Shown: positions 9,001 through 17,702 of the stretch, piece after piece
Layout of the letters: each line of letters opens with the position of its first letter
Position numbering within the stretch: the first letter of the stretch is position 1
Assembly (NCBI RefSeq): GCF_000284255.1
Contig: NC_017075.1
Location: 496,001-560,000 of the forward strand
Length of the DNA: 64,000 nucleotides
Source of the DNA: Rubrivivax gelatinosus IL144
GTDB lineage: Bacteria; Pseudomonadota; Gammaproteobacteria; Burkholderiales; Burkholderiaceae_C
Reading direction: 5' to 3'
Program-made: the position numbers and the translations under genes
Notes under the pieces: model-generated
Databases searched by the model: none
Told to the model about the DNA's origin: nothing
Seen by the model: the letters and a program-made list of their open reading frames with translations, nothing else

Positions 9001-9786
9001 ATGCCCGATCCGTCCCTCCCGCCCGGCGCCGCCGCCGTGGCGAGCCCCGAGGCGGCGCGTCTGCTCGCCTTCGACACCTCCACCGAACGCATGGCCGTCG
9101 CGCTCGCGGCGCCGCACGGCGCCTGGACTGCCGACGAAGCCGGCGGCGCGCTCGCGTCCGCCGCCTTGCTGCCCACCGTGCAGGCGCTGCTCGCGCGCGC
9201 CGGCCTGGTGCTGGCCGACGTCGACGCCGTCGCCTTCGGCCGGGGGCCGGGCGCGTTCACCGGCTTGCGCACGAGCTGCGCCGTGGCCCAGGGCCTGGCG
9301 TTCGGCATCGGCTGCCCGGTGCTGCCGGTCGACAGCCTGCTGATCGTCGCCGAGGACGCCCGCGTCCAGCTCGCGCCCGACGCCGCCGAGTTCGAGGTCG
9401 ACGTCGCGATGGACGCGCGCATGGACGAGGTCTACGCCGCACGCTGGCGCTGGGCCGACGGGCGCTGGAACGAAGTCGTCGCGCCGGCGCTGTACACGCT
9501 GGAGGCTTTCGCCGCGATGACCGCCGGCAGCCGCGGCGCGGTGGCCGGCAGCGCGCTCGCCGCGTTCGGCGAGCGCCTGGGCCTTGCGCCCGGCCGCCCC
9601 GGCGTGGCCCGCGAACACGACCGCCCGGCCGCGCTGCTGCGTCTGGCGCGCGCCGCCTGGGCCGCCGGCCAGGGCGTCGACGCGGCGCTGGCGCTGCCGC
9701 TGTACCTGCGCGACAAGGTCGCGCTGACGACGCGCGAACGCGAGGCGGTGCGTGCCGCGAAGGACGCCGCGGAGGCTGGTCGGTGA
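9001..9786 (+). CDS. tsaB: tRNA threonylcarbamoyladenosine biosynthesis protein TsaB
   Basis: TsaB is the ASKHA-fold partner of TsaD in the complex that transfers threonylcarbamoyl to A37 of tRNA. The 261-residue protein has the N-terminal L-A-F-D-T-S-T-E phosphate-loop-like segment after a roughly 20-residue extension, then F-G-R-G-P-G-A-F-T-G-L-R and the D-A-R-M-D-E-V-Y segment, all typical. It begins an operon with rimI (4-base overlap) and a uracil-DNA glycosylase, a common betaproteobacterial order. Confidence 0.95.
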   Translation: MPDPSLPPGAAAVASPEAARLLAFDTSTERMAVALAAPHGAWTADEAGGALASAALLPTVQALLARAGLVLADVDAVAFGRGPGAFTGLRTSCAVAQGLAFGIGCPVLPVDSLLIVAEDARVQLAPDAAEFEVDVAMDARMDEVYAARWRWADGRWNEVVAPALYTLEAFAAMTAGSRGAVAGSALAAFGERLGLAPGRPGVAREHDRPAALLRLARAAWAAGQGVDAALALPLYLRDKVALTTREREAVRAAKDAAEAGR

Positions 9787-10253
9787 GTGTCGCCACGCTG
9801 CGCGCGATGACGCTGGGCGACGTCGACGCCGTCGTCGCCGTCGAGGCCACGGCCTACGAGTTCCCGTGGACCCGCGGCAACTTCGTCGACTCGCTGGCCG
9901 CGGGTTACGAGGCCTGGGTGCTGGAGGATGCCGGTGCCCTCGTCGGCTATTACGTCGCGATGGTCGGCGTCGACGAGATGCATCTGCTCAACGTCACCGT
10001 CGCGCCGGCGCTGCAGCGTCGCGGCCTGGGGCGGCGGCTGCTCGACGAGCTCGATGCACGCTGCCGCACGCTGGCGCTGCCCATCGTCTGGCTGGAGGTG
10101 CGCGCGAGCAACGAACGTGCGATCTCGGTCTACCTTCGCCGCGGCTTCGCGCCGGTCGGGCGCCGGCGCGGTTATTACCCGGCGGCGCAAGGCCGCGAGG
10201 ACGCGATCGTGATGAACCGGCGCGTGCCGCAGGAGGCCGGCGATGTGGTCTGA
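9783..10253 (+). CDS. rimI: Ribosomal protein S18-alanine N-acetyltransferase
   Basis: A 156-residue GNAT-fold acetyltransferase that acetylates the N-terminal alanine of ribosomal protein S18. The acetyl-CoA loop Q-R-R-G-L-G-R-R-L-L is near residues 79-88, and the L-L-N-V-T-V-A-P strand, V-R-A-S-N-E-R-A-I-S-V-Y-L-R-R-G-F and the R-R-G-Y-Y segments match RimI. Start is GTG, overlapping the tsaB stop, so translation is coupled. The position between tsaB and the uracil-DNA glycosylase supports RimI rather than another GNAT enzyme. Confidence 0.93.
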   Translation: MSVATLRAMTLGDVDAVVAVEATAYEFPWTRGNFVDSLAAGYEAWVLEDAGALVGYYVAMVGVDEMHLLNVTVAPALQRRGLGRRLLDELDARCRTLALPIVWLEVRASNERAISVYLRRGFAPVGRRRGYYPAAQGREDAIVMNRRVPQEAGDVV

Positions 10254-11076
10254 CCGCCAGGTCGCGATGCTGCGCGCGATCGGCGTGCGGCTGTGGCAGC
10301 CGCCGGTCGCCAAGGCGCCGGCGGAAGAGGCTGTCGAGGTGACGCCGGCGCCGGTCGTCGAAGTCGCTCCGCCCGCGCCCGTCACCCCACCGCTGCGCCC
10401 CGAGCCGCGCCCGGCCGCGCGGCCGTCCCAGGCGTCGCCGCCACCGCCGCCGGCCGTCGTCGAGCTCGGCGCCGTCTCGGGCCTGGACTGGCAGCCGTTG
10501 CGCGAGGCCGTCGCCGGCTGCACGGCTTGCGCGCTGTCGCAGAGCCGCACGCAGACCGTGTTCGGCGTCGGCCACCCGCAGGCGCACTGGATGATCGTCG
10601 GCGAGGCGCCCGGCGAGCAGGAAGACCTGCGCGGCGAGCCCTTCGTCGGTCCGGCCGGGCAACTGCTCGACGCGATGCTGCGTGCGCTGTCGATGTCGCG
10701 CGAGGCCGAAGGCGAGCCGGCGCAGCGCGTCTACATCGCCAACACGCTGAAGTGCCGCCCGCCGCGCAACCGCAATCCGGCACCCGAGGAGCTGCAGCGC
10801 TGCGAGCCATTCCTGGTGCGCCAGATCGAGCTGGTGAAGCCGCGCATCATCCTCGCGATGGGCCGTTTCGCGGTCCAGGCGCTGCTGCGCAGCAGCGAGC
10901 CGATCGGCAAGCTGCGCGGCCGCGTGCACCGCTACCAGGGCGTGCCGCTGGTCGTCACCTACCACCCGGCTTACCTGCTGCGCAACCTGCCCGACAAGGC
11001 GCGCGCCTGGGACGACCTCTGTCTGGCGGCGGCGGTGGCCGAACGCGCGGGCGCCGGCCTCAGCCCTCGCGCGTGA
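10243..11076 (+). CDS. Uracil-DNA glycosylase, iron-sulfur family 4
   Basis: A 277-residue DNA-repair glycosylase removing uracil from DNA. After a Pro/Ala-rich N-terminal region of about 80 residues comes the catalytic domain with C-T-A-C, the motif G-E-A-P-G-E-Q-E-D, K-C-R-P-P-R-N-R-N-P with a second cysteine pair (C-x16-C) for a 4Fe-4S cluster, and the DNA-intercalation motif H-P-A-Y-L-L-R-N. The family (type 4 UDG, often labelled a phage SPO1 DNA polymerase-related protein) is well marked. It overlaps the end of rimI by 11 bases and closes the tsaB-rimI operon. Confidence 0.93.
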   Translation: MWSDRQVAMLRAIGVRLWQPPVAKAPAEEAVEVTPAPVVEVAPPAPVTPPLRPEPRPAARPSQASPPPPPAVVELGAVSGLDWQPLREAVAGCTACALSQSRTQTVFGVGHPQAHWMIVGEAPGEQEDLRGEPFVGPAGQLLDAMLRALSMSREAEGEPAQRVYIANTLKCRPPRNRNPAPEELQRCEPFLVRQIELVKPRIILAMGRFAVQALLRSSEPIGKLRGRVHRYQGVPLVVTYHPAYLLRNLPDKARAWDDLCLAAAVAERAGAGLSPRA

Positions 11077-11133
11077 AATCGCGCTCGGGCCTGAGTCTGG
11101 CGCAGCAGGCCTTCCGGCCTCCTGCGTCCCGGC

Positions 11134-12579
11134 TCAGGAAGCTGGCCAGCTGAGCGTGTAGAGCGCGCTGCCCGGGCCGCCGCGGCGGCAGGCCAGGCGC
11201 GCGCCGGCGCGTTCGGCCAGCCGCGCCGCGAGTTCGTGCGCCAGCCCGCTGCCGTCGGGGCGCGCGCCGCCGCAAGGGGCGGGCGGCGCGTCGAGCTCGC
11301 TGCCGCGGCCCAGGGCCAGCTGGACCTCGGCGTCGACCAGGCGCACCGCCAGCACCAGTTCGGCACCGCTGCCTTCGCGCAGCGCCTGCGCGGCCAGCGT
11401 GCGCACCAGGCGTTCCACGCTCGGCCGGTCGGCCTCGATCGGTGCCGCAGTGGCCGGCAGGGCCGTCGCCAGCATGCAGCCGGCGTGCTCGGCCAGCGGC
11501 GCCAGGCGCGGCACCATGACGCGCAGCAGCGCCGCCAGGTCCAGCGGCTCGGGTGCCGGCGGCGCCGCGCCGGACTGCAGCTGCGCCAGCGCCAGCAGCT
11601 GCTCGATCAGCGCCAGCAGCTGCTCGCCGCTCTGCCGCACGATGGCCAGCTGGCGCCGCTGCTCGTCGTTGAGCTCCCCGGCGCGCTGCATCAGCAGCAG
11701 CCCCGAGAAGCCGATGATCGCGTTCAGCGGCGTGCGCAGCTCGTGGCTCATCGTCGCCAGGAAGCGGTCCTTGGCCTGATTGGCGACGGTCAGCTCGATG
11801 TTCTTCTCCTGCAGCGCCTGCTCGAAGCGCTTCTCGGCGGAGATGTCGCGGATCGCGCTCATCACGTAGTGCACGTCGCCGACGGCCAGCGGGCTCAGGC
11901 TGATCTGCACCGGGAACTCGGCGCCGTCGCGGCGGCGGCCGAAGAGCGCCAGCCCGGCGCCCATCTGGCGCACCGCCGGCCGCTCGAGAAAGCGCAGCCG
12001 GTGCGCGACGTGGGCGGCGTGGAAGCGCGCCGGCAGCAGCGTCTCGATCGGCTGGCCGACGATCTCCGCGCGCACGAAGCCGAACAGGCGCTCGCACTGG
12101 CCGTTGAAGAGCACGATGCGGCCGATCTCGTTGACCATCGCGTCGGGCACCGACTCCAGCAGGTCGCGGAAACGCTCCTCGACGAGCCGCGTGTCGCGCG
12201 AGATCGTCAGCGCGGTGACGTCGCGCTCGCAGATCGCGTAGCCCTGCAGCCTGCGGTCGCTGCTGAAGACGGCGCGCAGCGCGCTGTCGGCGTGCAGCAG
12301 CGTGCCGTCCTGGCGCCGGCGCAACACGGCACGCGCGGTGACGTTGCCGTCGCGGGCGCGCTCGCGCCGCCCCTGCTCCTCGCGGGCCGCACCCGGCGGC
12401 ACGACGAGCTCGTCCCAGCGCCGGCCGAGCGCCTCGTCGGCGGTGTAGCCGAAGAGCGCCTCGGCGCCGGGGTTCCACAGCAGCACGCGGCCGTCGTCCG
12501 CACACAGCGCCATCGCATCGGGCGACTGCTCGAACAGCAGGCGCTGCAGCTGCAGCGCGTCGGTGGCGGCGGTGTCCAG
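11134..12579 (-). CDS. PAS-domain sensor histidine kinase with degenerate ATPase domain, likely CTG start
   Basis: A soluble 481-residue two-PAS sensor. The first PAS starts L-L-F-E-Q-S-P-D-A-M-A-L-C, the second V-P-D-A-M-V-N-E-I-G. The dimerisation/phosphoacceptor box S-H-E-L-R-T-P-L-N-A-I-I-G-F is intact with His 279. The ATPase half is unusual: no N-box Asn and no D-x-G-x-G are seen, though a G-S-G-L-A-H-E-L-like G2 remnant remains. The first ATG (12513) would cut the PAS domain. No ATG, GTG or TTG lies further upstream in frame, but a CTG at 12579 sits five bases after a perfect AGGAGG, so that start was chosen. No partner response regulator is adjacent. Confidence 0.8.
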   Translation of the reverse strand: MDTAATDALQLQRLLFEQSPDAMALCADDGRVLLWNPGAEALFGYTADEALGRRWDELVVPPGAAREEQGRRERARDGNVTARAVLRRRQDGTLLHADSALRAVFSSDRRLQGYAICERDVTALTISRDTRLVEERFRDLLESVPDAMVNEIGRIVLFNGQCERLFGFVRAEIVGQPIETLLPARFHAAHVAHRLRFLERPAVRQMGAGLALFGRRRDGAEFPVQISLSPLAVGDVHYVMSAIRDISAEKRFEQALQEKNIELTVANQAKDRFLATMSHELRTPLNAIIGFSGLLLMQRAGELNDEQRRQLAIVRQSGEQLLALIEQLLALAQLQSGAAPPAPEPLDLAALLRVMVPRLAPLAEHAGCMLATALPATAAPIEADRPSVERLVRTLAAQALREGSGAELVLAVRLVDAEVQLALGRGSELDAPPAPCGGARPDGSGLAHELAARLAERAGARLACRRGGPGSALYTLSWPAS

Positions 12580-12584
12580 CGGGC

Positions 12585-12590
12585 CCTCCT
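12585..12590 (-). promoter_or_regulatory. Perfect ribosome binding site before a CTG start
   Basis: AGGAGG on the minus strand, five bases before CTG at 12579-12577. It decides the start of the histidine kinase gene, because the PAS domain begins upstream of the first ATG and no ATG, GTG or TTG codon is available in frame. Confidence 0.6.
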
Positions 12591-12670
12591 GACGGCGGTC
12601 GTTCGCCGCCTGCCTCGCGGCGTCGGCCGCGAGGCAGGCGGGAAGAGGGCAATCGGCTTGCCCGCCGGGC

Positions 12671-14044
12671 TCAGGCCTTGGGCGCCTTCTTCGGCCGCTG
12701 CCAGCCCGGCAGGCTGGCCTGGCGCGCGCGTGCCACCGTCAGCTGGCCGGCCGGCGCATCCTTGCCGATCGTCGAGCCGGCGCCGATGGTGGCGCCGTCG
12801 CCGATCGTCACCGGGGCGACGAGCACGCAGTTCGAGCCGATGTGCGCATCGGCGCCGATCACCGTGCGGTGCTTGTTGGCGCCGTCGTAGTTGGCGGTGA
12901 TGCTGCCGGCGCCGTAGTTGACGCGCGGGCCGACCGTCGCGTCGCCGAGGTAGGCCAGGTGGTTGGCCTTGGCACCGTCGGCCAGCCGCGAGTTCTTCAC
13001 CTCGACGAAATTGCCGATGTGCACCTCGCGGCCGAGCTCGGCGCCCGGACGCAGCCGCGCGAACGGGCCGACCAGCGCGCCAGCCCCGACCGTGGCGCCT
13101 TCGACGTGGGTGAACGGGTGCAGCACCGCGCCGGCGCCGATCTCGGCGTCGCGGATGACGCAGTTGGCGCCGATCGAGACGCCGTCGCCGAGCACGACGC
13201 GGCCTTCGAAGACGCAGTTGACGTCGATCTCGACGTCCTGGCCGCATTCGAGCGTGCCGCGCTGGTCGAAACGTGCCGGGTCGGCCAGGCGCACGCCGGC
13301 GGTCATCAGCGCCTCGGCGCGCTGGCGCTGCAGGCGGCGCTCAAGGTCGGCGAGCTGCGCCGGGCTGTTGACGCCCAGCACCTCGGTCTCGCCCGAGGCC
13401 GCCGCGGCGACCACCGCCACGCCTTCGGCGACCGCCATGCCGACGATGTCGGTCAGGTAGTACTCGCGCTGGGCGTTGTCGTCCTTCAGCGCCATCACCC
13501 AGCGTTTGAGCAGCGCCGTCGGCGCGGCCATCATGCCGGTGTAGACCTCGCGGATCGTGCGCTGCGCGTCGCTGGCGTCCTTGTGCTCGACGATCGCTGT
13601 CACCGCGCCCGCGGCGTCGCGCACGATGCGGCCGTAGCCGCTGGGGTCGGCGAGTTCGACGGTCAGCAGCGCCAGGCGTTCGCCGCCGCAGGCCGCGGCC
13701 AGCGCCGCGGCGGTCTCGGGGCGGATCAGCGGCACGTCGCCGTTGAGGATCAGCGTGGTGTCGGCGGCGTCGTCCAGCGCCGGCACCGTCTGCTGCACGG
13801 CGTGGCCGGTGCCCAGCTGCGGCTGCTGGCGCACGAAGACCGCGCCGCTCGCCGCCACCGCGGCTTCGACCTGCTCGGCGCCGTGGCCGGTGACGACGAC
13901 GGTGCGCATCGCCCCCAGCGGGGCGGCGGCATCCAGGACATGCTGCAATAGGCTGCGACCGCCGAGCCGGTGCAGCACCTTCGCCCGCGCCGACTTCATC
14001 CGCGTGCCTTTGCCCGCGGCCATCACGACGACGTTCAATGCCAT
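12671..14044 (-). CDS. glmU: Bifunctional GlcN-1-P acetyltransferase / UDP-GlcNAc pyrophosphorylase
   Basis: GlmU acetylates glucosamine-1-phosphate and then couples it to UTP, giving UDP-GlcNAc for peptidoglycan and lipopolysaccharide. At 457 residues it is full length. The N-terminal uridylyltransferase starts [11 protein letters not shown]; the C-terminal half is a left-handed beta-helix of hexapeptide repeats with the acetyltransferase segment around [10 protein letters not shown]. An AAGGA ribosome binding site lies seven bases upstream, inside the coding region of the divergent lipoprotein, whose ATG overlaps the glmU ATG head to head. glmS, the preceding pathway enzyme, is at 49565-51415. 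Confidence 0.97.
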   Translation of the reverse strand: MALNVVVMAAGKGTRMKSARAKVLHRLGGRSLLQHVLDAAAPLGAMRTVVVTGHGAEQVEAAVAASGAVFVRQQPQLGTGHAVQQTVPALDDAADTTLILNGDVPLIRPETAAALAAACGGERLALLTVELADPSGYGRIVRDAAGAVTAIVEHKDASDAQRTIREVYTGMMAAPTALLKRWVMALKDDNAQREYYLTDIVGMAVAEGVAVVAAAASGETEVLGVNSPAQLADLERRLQRQRAEALMTAGVRLADPARFDQRGTLECGQDVEIDVNCVFEGRVVLGDGVSIGANCVIRDAEIGAGAVLHPFTHVEGATVGAGALVGPFARLRPGAELGREVHIGNFVEVKNSRLADGAKANHLAYLGDATVGPRVNYGAGSITANYDGANKHRTVIGADAHIGSNCVLVAPVTIGDGATIGAGSTIGKDAPAGQLTVARARQASLPGWQRPKKAPKA

Positions 14045-14936
14045 GAGACGGTCCTTGTTGAAAGCGATGATTATCGCGGCCGCCCTGGTGCTCGCCGGCT
14101 GCAGCGCGCTGCGCCTGGGCTACGACAACGGCCCCCGACTCGTGTGGTGGTGGCTCGACGGCTACATGGACTTCGACTCGCGCCAGGCGCCGGCGGTGCA
14201 CGCGGCGATCGCACGCTGGTTCGCCTGGCACCGCGCCAACGAGCTACCGCGCTACGCCGCGCTGCTGCAGGAAGCCGGCGCCGCGATGCCGCAGGCCACG
14301 ACGCCCGAGGCCGTCTGCCGCTGGACCGATCGCCTGCGCGACGCGCCGGCGGCGGCCGTCGACCGCGCGCTGCGCGAGGCGACGCCGCTGGTCGCCGGCC
14401 TCGGCGAGCCGCAGCTGCGCCACCTGGAGCAGCGCTACGCCAAGCGCCTCGCCGAGATGCGCGAGGAGTACCTGCAGCCCGACCCCGCCGAGCGCCGCAA
14501 AGCCTCGGTGGAGCGCGCGGTTGAACGTTTCGAGGAGCTCTACGGCCGGCTCGACGCCGCCCAGCGCCGCGTCGTCGCCGAGGGCGTCGCCGCGTCGCCG
14601 TGGGACGCGGAGGCCTGGGTCGCCGAGCGCGACCGGCGCCAGCGCGAGGTGGTGCAGACGCTGCGCCGGCTGGTCGTCGAACGTGCCGATGCCGACACGA
14701 CGCTGGCCGCGCTGCGCACGCTGGCCTCGCGTTCGGAACGATCGGCCGATCCGGCTTATCGCGAGTTCCAGGCGAAGCTGGACGCCTACAACTGCGGCTT
14801 CGCCGCGCGCGTGCACAACGCGACGACGGCGGCGCAGCGCGAGCGGGCGCGTGATCGCCTGGCCGGCTGGGAGCGCGACCTGCGCTCGCTGGCCGCCGAC
14901 GCGGGCGCGCCGGCGCCAGCGGCGGTGTCGCCCTGA
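14043..14936 (+). CDS. DUF6279-type lipoprotein
   Basis: A 297-residue lipoprotein. The signal M-R-R-S-L-L-K followed by a hydrophobic stretch ends in L-A-G-C (Cys 20). The mature part is mostly helical and charged, opening with [21 protein letters not shown], which is characteristic of the DUF6279 family; function unknown. The start at 14043 is needed for the positively charged n-region; the next ATG (14067) would lose it. The chosen start overlaps the divergent glmU start codon by two bases. It is convergent with, and only four bases from, the next gene. Confidence 0.8.
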   Translation: MRRSLLKAMIIAAALVLAGCSALRLGYDNGPRLVWWWLDGYMDFDSRQAPAVHAAIARWFAWHRANELPRYAALLQEAGAAMPQATTPEAVCRWTDRLRDAPAAAVDRALREATPLVAGLGEPQLRHLEQRYAKRLAEMREEYLQPDPAERRKASVERAVERFEELYGRLDAAQRRVVAEGVAASPWDAEAWVAERDRRQREVVQTLRRLVVERADADTTLAALRTLASRSERSADPAYREFQAKLDAYNCGFAARVHNATTAAQRERARDRLAGWERDLRSLAADAGAPAPAAVSP

Positions 14937-14940
14937 GGGC

Positions 14941-15552
14941 TCAGCGTGCGTCGGGTGCCAGCGGCACGACGACGCGGTGCGGGTTGACGCCGGTCTTCGG
15001 GAAGTCCAGCAGCGCGGCGGCGAACATCGCCGCCAGCGTCGGGTCGTCCAGGCCGCGGTTGCTGTCCAGGCTGGCGCGAGCCTCGAACAGCGGCTGGCCG
15101 CTGGCGCGGTCGCGCAGCAGCAGGGCGACCTCGCCTTCGTAGCGCGCGACGCGGTCCATGTAGCCGGGGCCCCAGTACGGGCCCGGGCCGTACCACGGCG
15201 AATGGCGCCAGTAGCCCCAGCCGCCGCGCCACCACATCGGGTCGTCCCAGACGATCTGCTCGGCGCGCGTGACGCGGGCGCCCACCTGCACCAGCACGTC
15301 GGGCGACTGGCCGGCGGCGGCCGGCGTGAAGCCGGCCTTCTCCAGCGCCGGGCGGGCGGCGAGCTCCAGGCGCTCGGTCTCGGCAGCGCGCGCCTGCTGC
15401 GAGGGCAGGCGGTCGAAGGCGTAGGTGCCGGGCGCGCGTTCGGCGGGCCAGGAGCCGTAGCTGGAGACGTCGGCGGTGACGTTGTTCAGGCCGGCGCAGC
15501 CGGCGAGCAGGGCGGCGGCGGCGACGGCCGCGGCGCCGATCCAGGTCTTCAT
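14941..15552 (-). CDS. DUF4136-family lipoprotein
   Basis: A 203-residue lipoprotein with lipobox L-L-A-G-C (Cys 19). The mature protein has the DUF4136 pattern: a segment with T-Y-A-F-D-R-L-P, a G-F-T-P and D-V-L-V-Q-V strand pair, an aromatic Gly/Trp/Tyr-rich insert ([10 protein letters not shown]) and a C-terminal P-K-T-G-V-N-P. Members are envelope proteins of unknown function. The start overlaps the ttcA stop by four bases, so it is the last gene of a folM-like/folB/ttcA operon. Confidence 0.85.
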   Translation of the reverse strand: MKTWIGAAAVAAAALLAGCAGLNNVTADVSSYGSWPAERAPGTYAFDRLPSQQARAAETERLELAARPALEKAGFTPAAAGQSPDVLVQVGARVTRAEQIVWDDPMWWRGGWGYWRHSPWYGPGPYWGPGYMDRVARYEGEVALLLRDRASGQPLFEARASLDSNRGLDDPTLAAMFAAALLDFPKTGVNPHRVVVPLAPDAR

Positions 15553-16484
15553 GGCGTGTCCTCGGAGTCCGGGGCGATGCGCAGCGCGCCCGGGGTCGGC
15601 GGCGGCGGCGCGCAAGGCTCTTCGTCGAAGGCCTTGTCGCCGTCCGCGTCGGCCACGCCGGTGGCGCGCAGCGTCTCGAAAGGATAGAGCTTGCGATCCA
15701 TCATGTGCGAAGGAACGATGTTGCCCATCGCGGTGAACATGTTGTCGATCCGCCCCGGGTACTGGCGTTCCCATTCGCGGATCATCTTCTTGGTCTGAAC
15801 GCGCTGCAGGTTCTCCTGGTTGCCGCACAGCGAGCAGGGGATGATCGGGAACGCGCGGTGTTCGGCCCAGCGCTCCAGGTCGGTCTCGGCGACGTAGGCC
15901 AGCGGCCGGATGACCACGTGGCGGCCGTCGTCGCTGACCAGTTTGGGCGGCATACCTTTCATCCGGCTGCCAAAGAACATGTTCATCAGCAGCGTGACGA
16001 CCATGTCGTCGCGGTGGTGGCCGAGCGCGATCTTGGTCGCGCCGATCTCGCTGGCGACGCGGTACAGCACGCCGCGGCGCAGCCGCGAGCACAGGCTGCA
16101 CATCGTCTGGCCTTCGGGTACCAGGCGCTTGACGATCGAGTAGGTGTCCTGCTCCTCGATGCGGAACTCGACGCCGCGGCTCTTCAGGTAGGCCGGCAGC
16201 ACCTCGGCCGGGAAGCCGGGCTGCTTCTGGTCGAGGTTGACGGCGACGATCGAGAAGTCGATCGGCGCGCGCTGGCGCATCGACAGCAGGATGTCCAGCA
16301 GCGCGTGGCTGTCCTTGCCGCCGGACATGCAGACCATCACGCGGTCGCCGGCCTCGATCATGTTGAAGTCGCCGATGGCCTGGCCGACCTGGCGGTGCAG
16401 GCGCTTGGACAGCTTGTTGGCTTCGAAGGCGGCCTTCTTCGCCGCCGCGGCGTCGGTGGTGATCGTGTCCATCGTCGTGTTCAT
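15549..16484 (-). CDS. ttcA: tRNA 2-thiocytidine(32) synthetase
   Basis: TtcA thiolates cytidine 32 in certain tRNAs, using ATP and a 4Fe-4S cluster. The 311-residue protein has the PP-loop S-G-G-K-D-S at residues 54-59, the first C-x-x-C pair at 129/132 (M-C-S-L-C) and a second C-S-L-C at 217-220, matching TtcA. The C-terminal tail after about residue 285 is Pro-rich and variable. It overlaps folB by four bases upstream and the DUF4136 gene downstream, so the operon is tightly coupled. Confidence 0.95.
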   Translation of the reverse strand: MNTTMDTITTDAAAAKKAAFEANKLSKRLHRQVGQAIGDFNMIEAGDRVMVCMSGGKDSHALLDILLSMRQRAPIDFSIVAVNLDQKQPGFPAEVLPAYLKSRGVEFRIEEQDTYSIVKRLVPEGQTMCSLCSRLRRGVLYRVASEIGATKIALGHHRDDMVVTLLMNMFFGSRMKGMPPKLVSDDGRHVVIRPLAYVAETDLERWAEHRAFPIIPCSLCGNQENLQRVQTKKMIREWERQYPGRIDNMFTAMGNIVPSHMMDRKLYPFETLRATGVADADGDKAFDEEPCAPPPPTPGALRIAPDSEDTP

Positions 16485-16873
16485 TCCTTGCAGCCGAAGA
16501 CCTCGACGCCGACCGCGGCGCAGTCGGGGTAGACGTCGGGCTTCTCGGTGGAGACGCGCGCCGCGCGCACCATCGGGTGCGCCATAAGCGCGCGCAGCAG
16601 GTCGTCGGCCAGCGTTTCCTGCAGGTGGATGTGGCCGCGCGCGACGCGCTCGGCGACGGTGCGGCGGATGAAGTCGTAGTCCAGCACCTCGTCGAGCCGG
16701 TCCTCGCGTGGCGTCGAGATCGCCAGCGGCACCCAGAGGTCGACGTTGATGACGATGCGCTGCTCGCCCTGCTTCTCGAAGTCGTGCACGCCGATGTTGA
16801 CGTGGATCTCGTGCTCGCGCAGGAACAGGCGCCGGCAGTCGCGCAGCGTGGCGGAGAAGGGGAGGCTCTGCAT
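16481..16873 (-). CDS. folB: Dihydroneopterin aldolase
   Basis: FolB converts dihydroneopterin to 6-hydroxymethyl-dihydropterin and glycolaldehyde in folate synthesis. The 130-residue protein contains [19 protein letters not shown] near residues 25-45 and the Y-D-F-I-R-R-T-V and L-Q-E-T-L-A-D-D segments typical of the FolB/FolX fold; the short length fits a subunit of the octamer. The neighbouring SDR gene looks like the pteridine reductase FolM, so two pterin enzymes are coupled here. Confidence 0.92.
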   Translation of the reverse strand: MQSLPFSATLRDCRRLFLREHEIHVNIGVHDFEKQGEQRIVINVDLWVPLAISTPREDRLDEVLDYDFIRRTVAERVARGHIHLQETLADDLLRALMAHPMVRAARVSTEKPDVYPDCAAVGVEVFGCKE

Positions 16874-16880
16874 GGTGGGG

Positions 16881-17684
16881 TCAGCCTTGGCGGGCGAGGA
16901 ACAGCACGTCGCGCGCCTGGGCCTGCAGATGCTGGCCCCCGTCGACGAGGATCGTGGTGCCGGTGATGGCCGGCGATTCGAGGACGAAACGCACCGCGCG
17001 CGCGATGTCGGCGGGCGTGGAGGAACGGCCGAGCGGCGTCATCGTGTGCGCCTCGGCGAACTCGGTGGCGTCCATGTCGCCCGAAGGCAGCGTGACGCCG
17101 GGCGCGACGCCGCAGACACGCACCGCCGGCGCCAGCGCCTGGGCGAGCAGCGTCGTCGCCTCGCGCAGCGCGGCCTTGGCCAGCGTGTACGAGAGATGGT
17201 CGGGGTTCGGGTTCCAGAGCTTCTGGTCGAGCAGGTTGACGACGACGCCGCCGCCGGCGCGTGCCAGCGCGCGCGCCAGCACGACGGCCGGCGCGACGTT
17301 GGCGCGCCAGGCGCGCTCCATCGCCGCGTAGCCGAAGTCCTCGACGGTGTCGTACTCGAACAGCGAGGCGTTGTTGACGACGGCGTCGACGCGGCCGAAC
17401 GCCGCCTGCACCGCCGGCAGCAGCGCTTCGCACTCGGCCTCGACGGCGAGATCGGCGGCGAAGGCCTGGCCGCGTGCGCCAACCGAGGCCAGCGCGCGCA
17501 CCGCGGCTTCGGCGTCGGCGGCCGAGTCGCGGTGGTGCACCGCCACGTCCCAGCCGTGGGCGGCGAGTTCGAGCGCGATGGCGCGGCCGATGCGCCGCGC
17601 GGCGCCGGTGACGAGCGCTACCGGACGGCTGCCGCCCGCGGCGTCTGCGCTGCCGACGTGGGCTCCGAGCTGAGCTGTTCCCAT
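16881..17684 (-). CDS. SDR oxidoreductase, FolM/pteridine-reductase-like
   Basis: A 267-residue short-chain dehydrogenase. The cofactor motif is T-G-A-A-R-R-I-G (26-33); the double Arg after the glycine region favours NADPH and is typical of FolM and pteridine reductases. N-N-A-S-L-F-E is the NNA motif and Y-T-L-A-K the catalytic Tyr/Lys. The usual catalytic Ser is replaced in the stretch L-L-D-Q-K, as in pteridine reductases where Asp takes part. Genes folB and ttcA follow. A role in dihydrofolate or dihydromonapterin reduction is likely. It is divergent from the next gene with 18 bases between. Confidence 0.82.
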   Translation of the reverse strand: MGTAQLGAHVGSADAAGGSRPVALVTGAARRIGRAIALELAAHGWDVAVHHRDSAADAEAAVRALASVGARGQAFAADLAVEAECEALLPAVQAAFGRVDAVVNNASLFEYDTVEDFGYAAMERAWRANVAPAVVLARALARAGGGVVVNLLDQKLWNPNPDHLSYTLAKAALREATTLLAQALAPAVRVCGVAPGVTLPSGDMDATEFAEAHTMTPLGRSSTPADIARAVRFVLESPAITGTTILVDGGQHLQAQARDVLFLARQG

Positions 17685-17702
17685 GCTTCCTACAATGCCC
17701 GC

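Noticed and set aside
7632..9782. Very long plus-strand frame over dacB
   Set aside because: It reads through on the opposite strand of dacB and joins rimI only because the frame stays open; no ribosome binding site or homology-like content.
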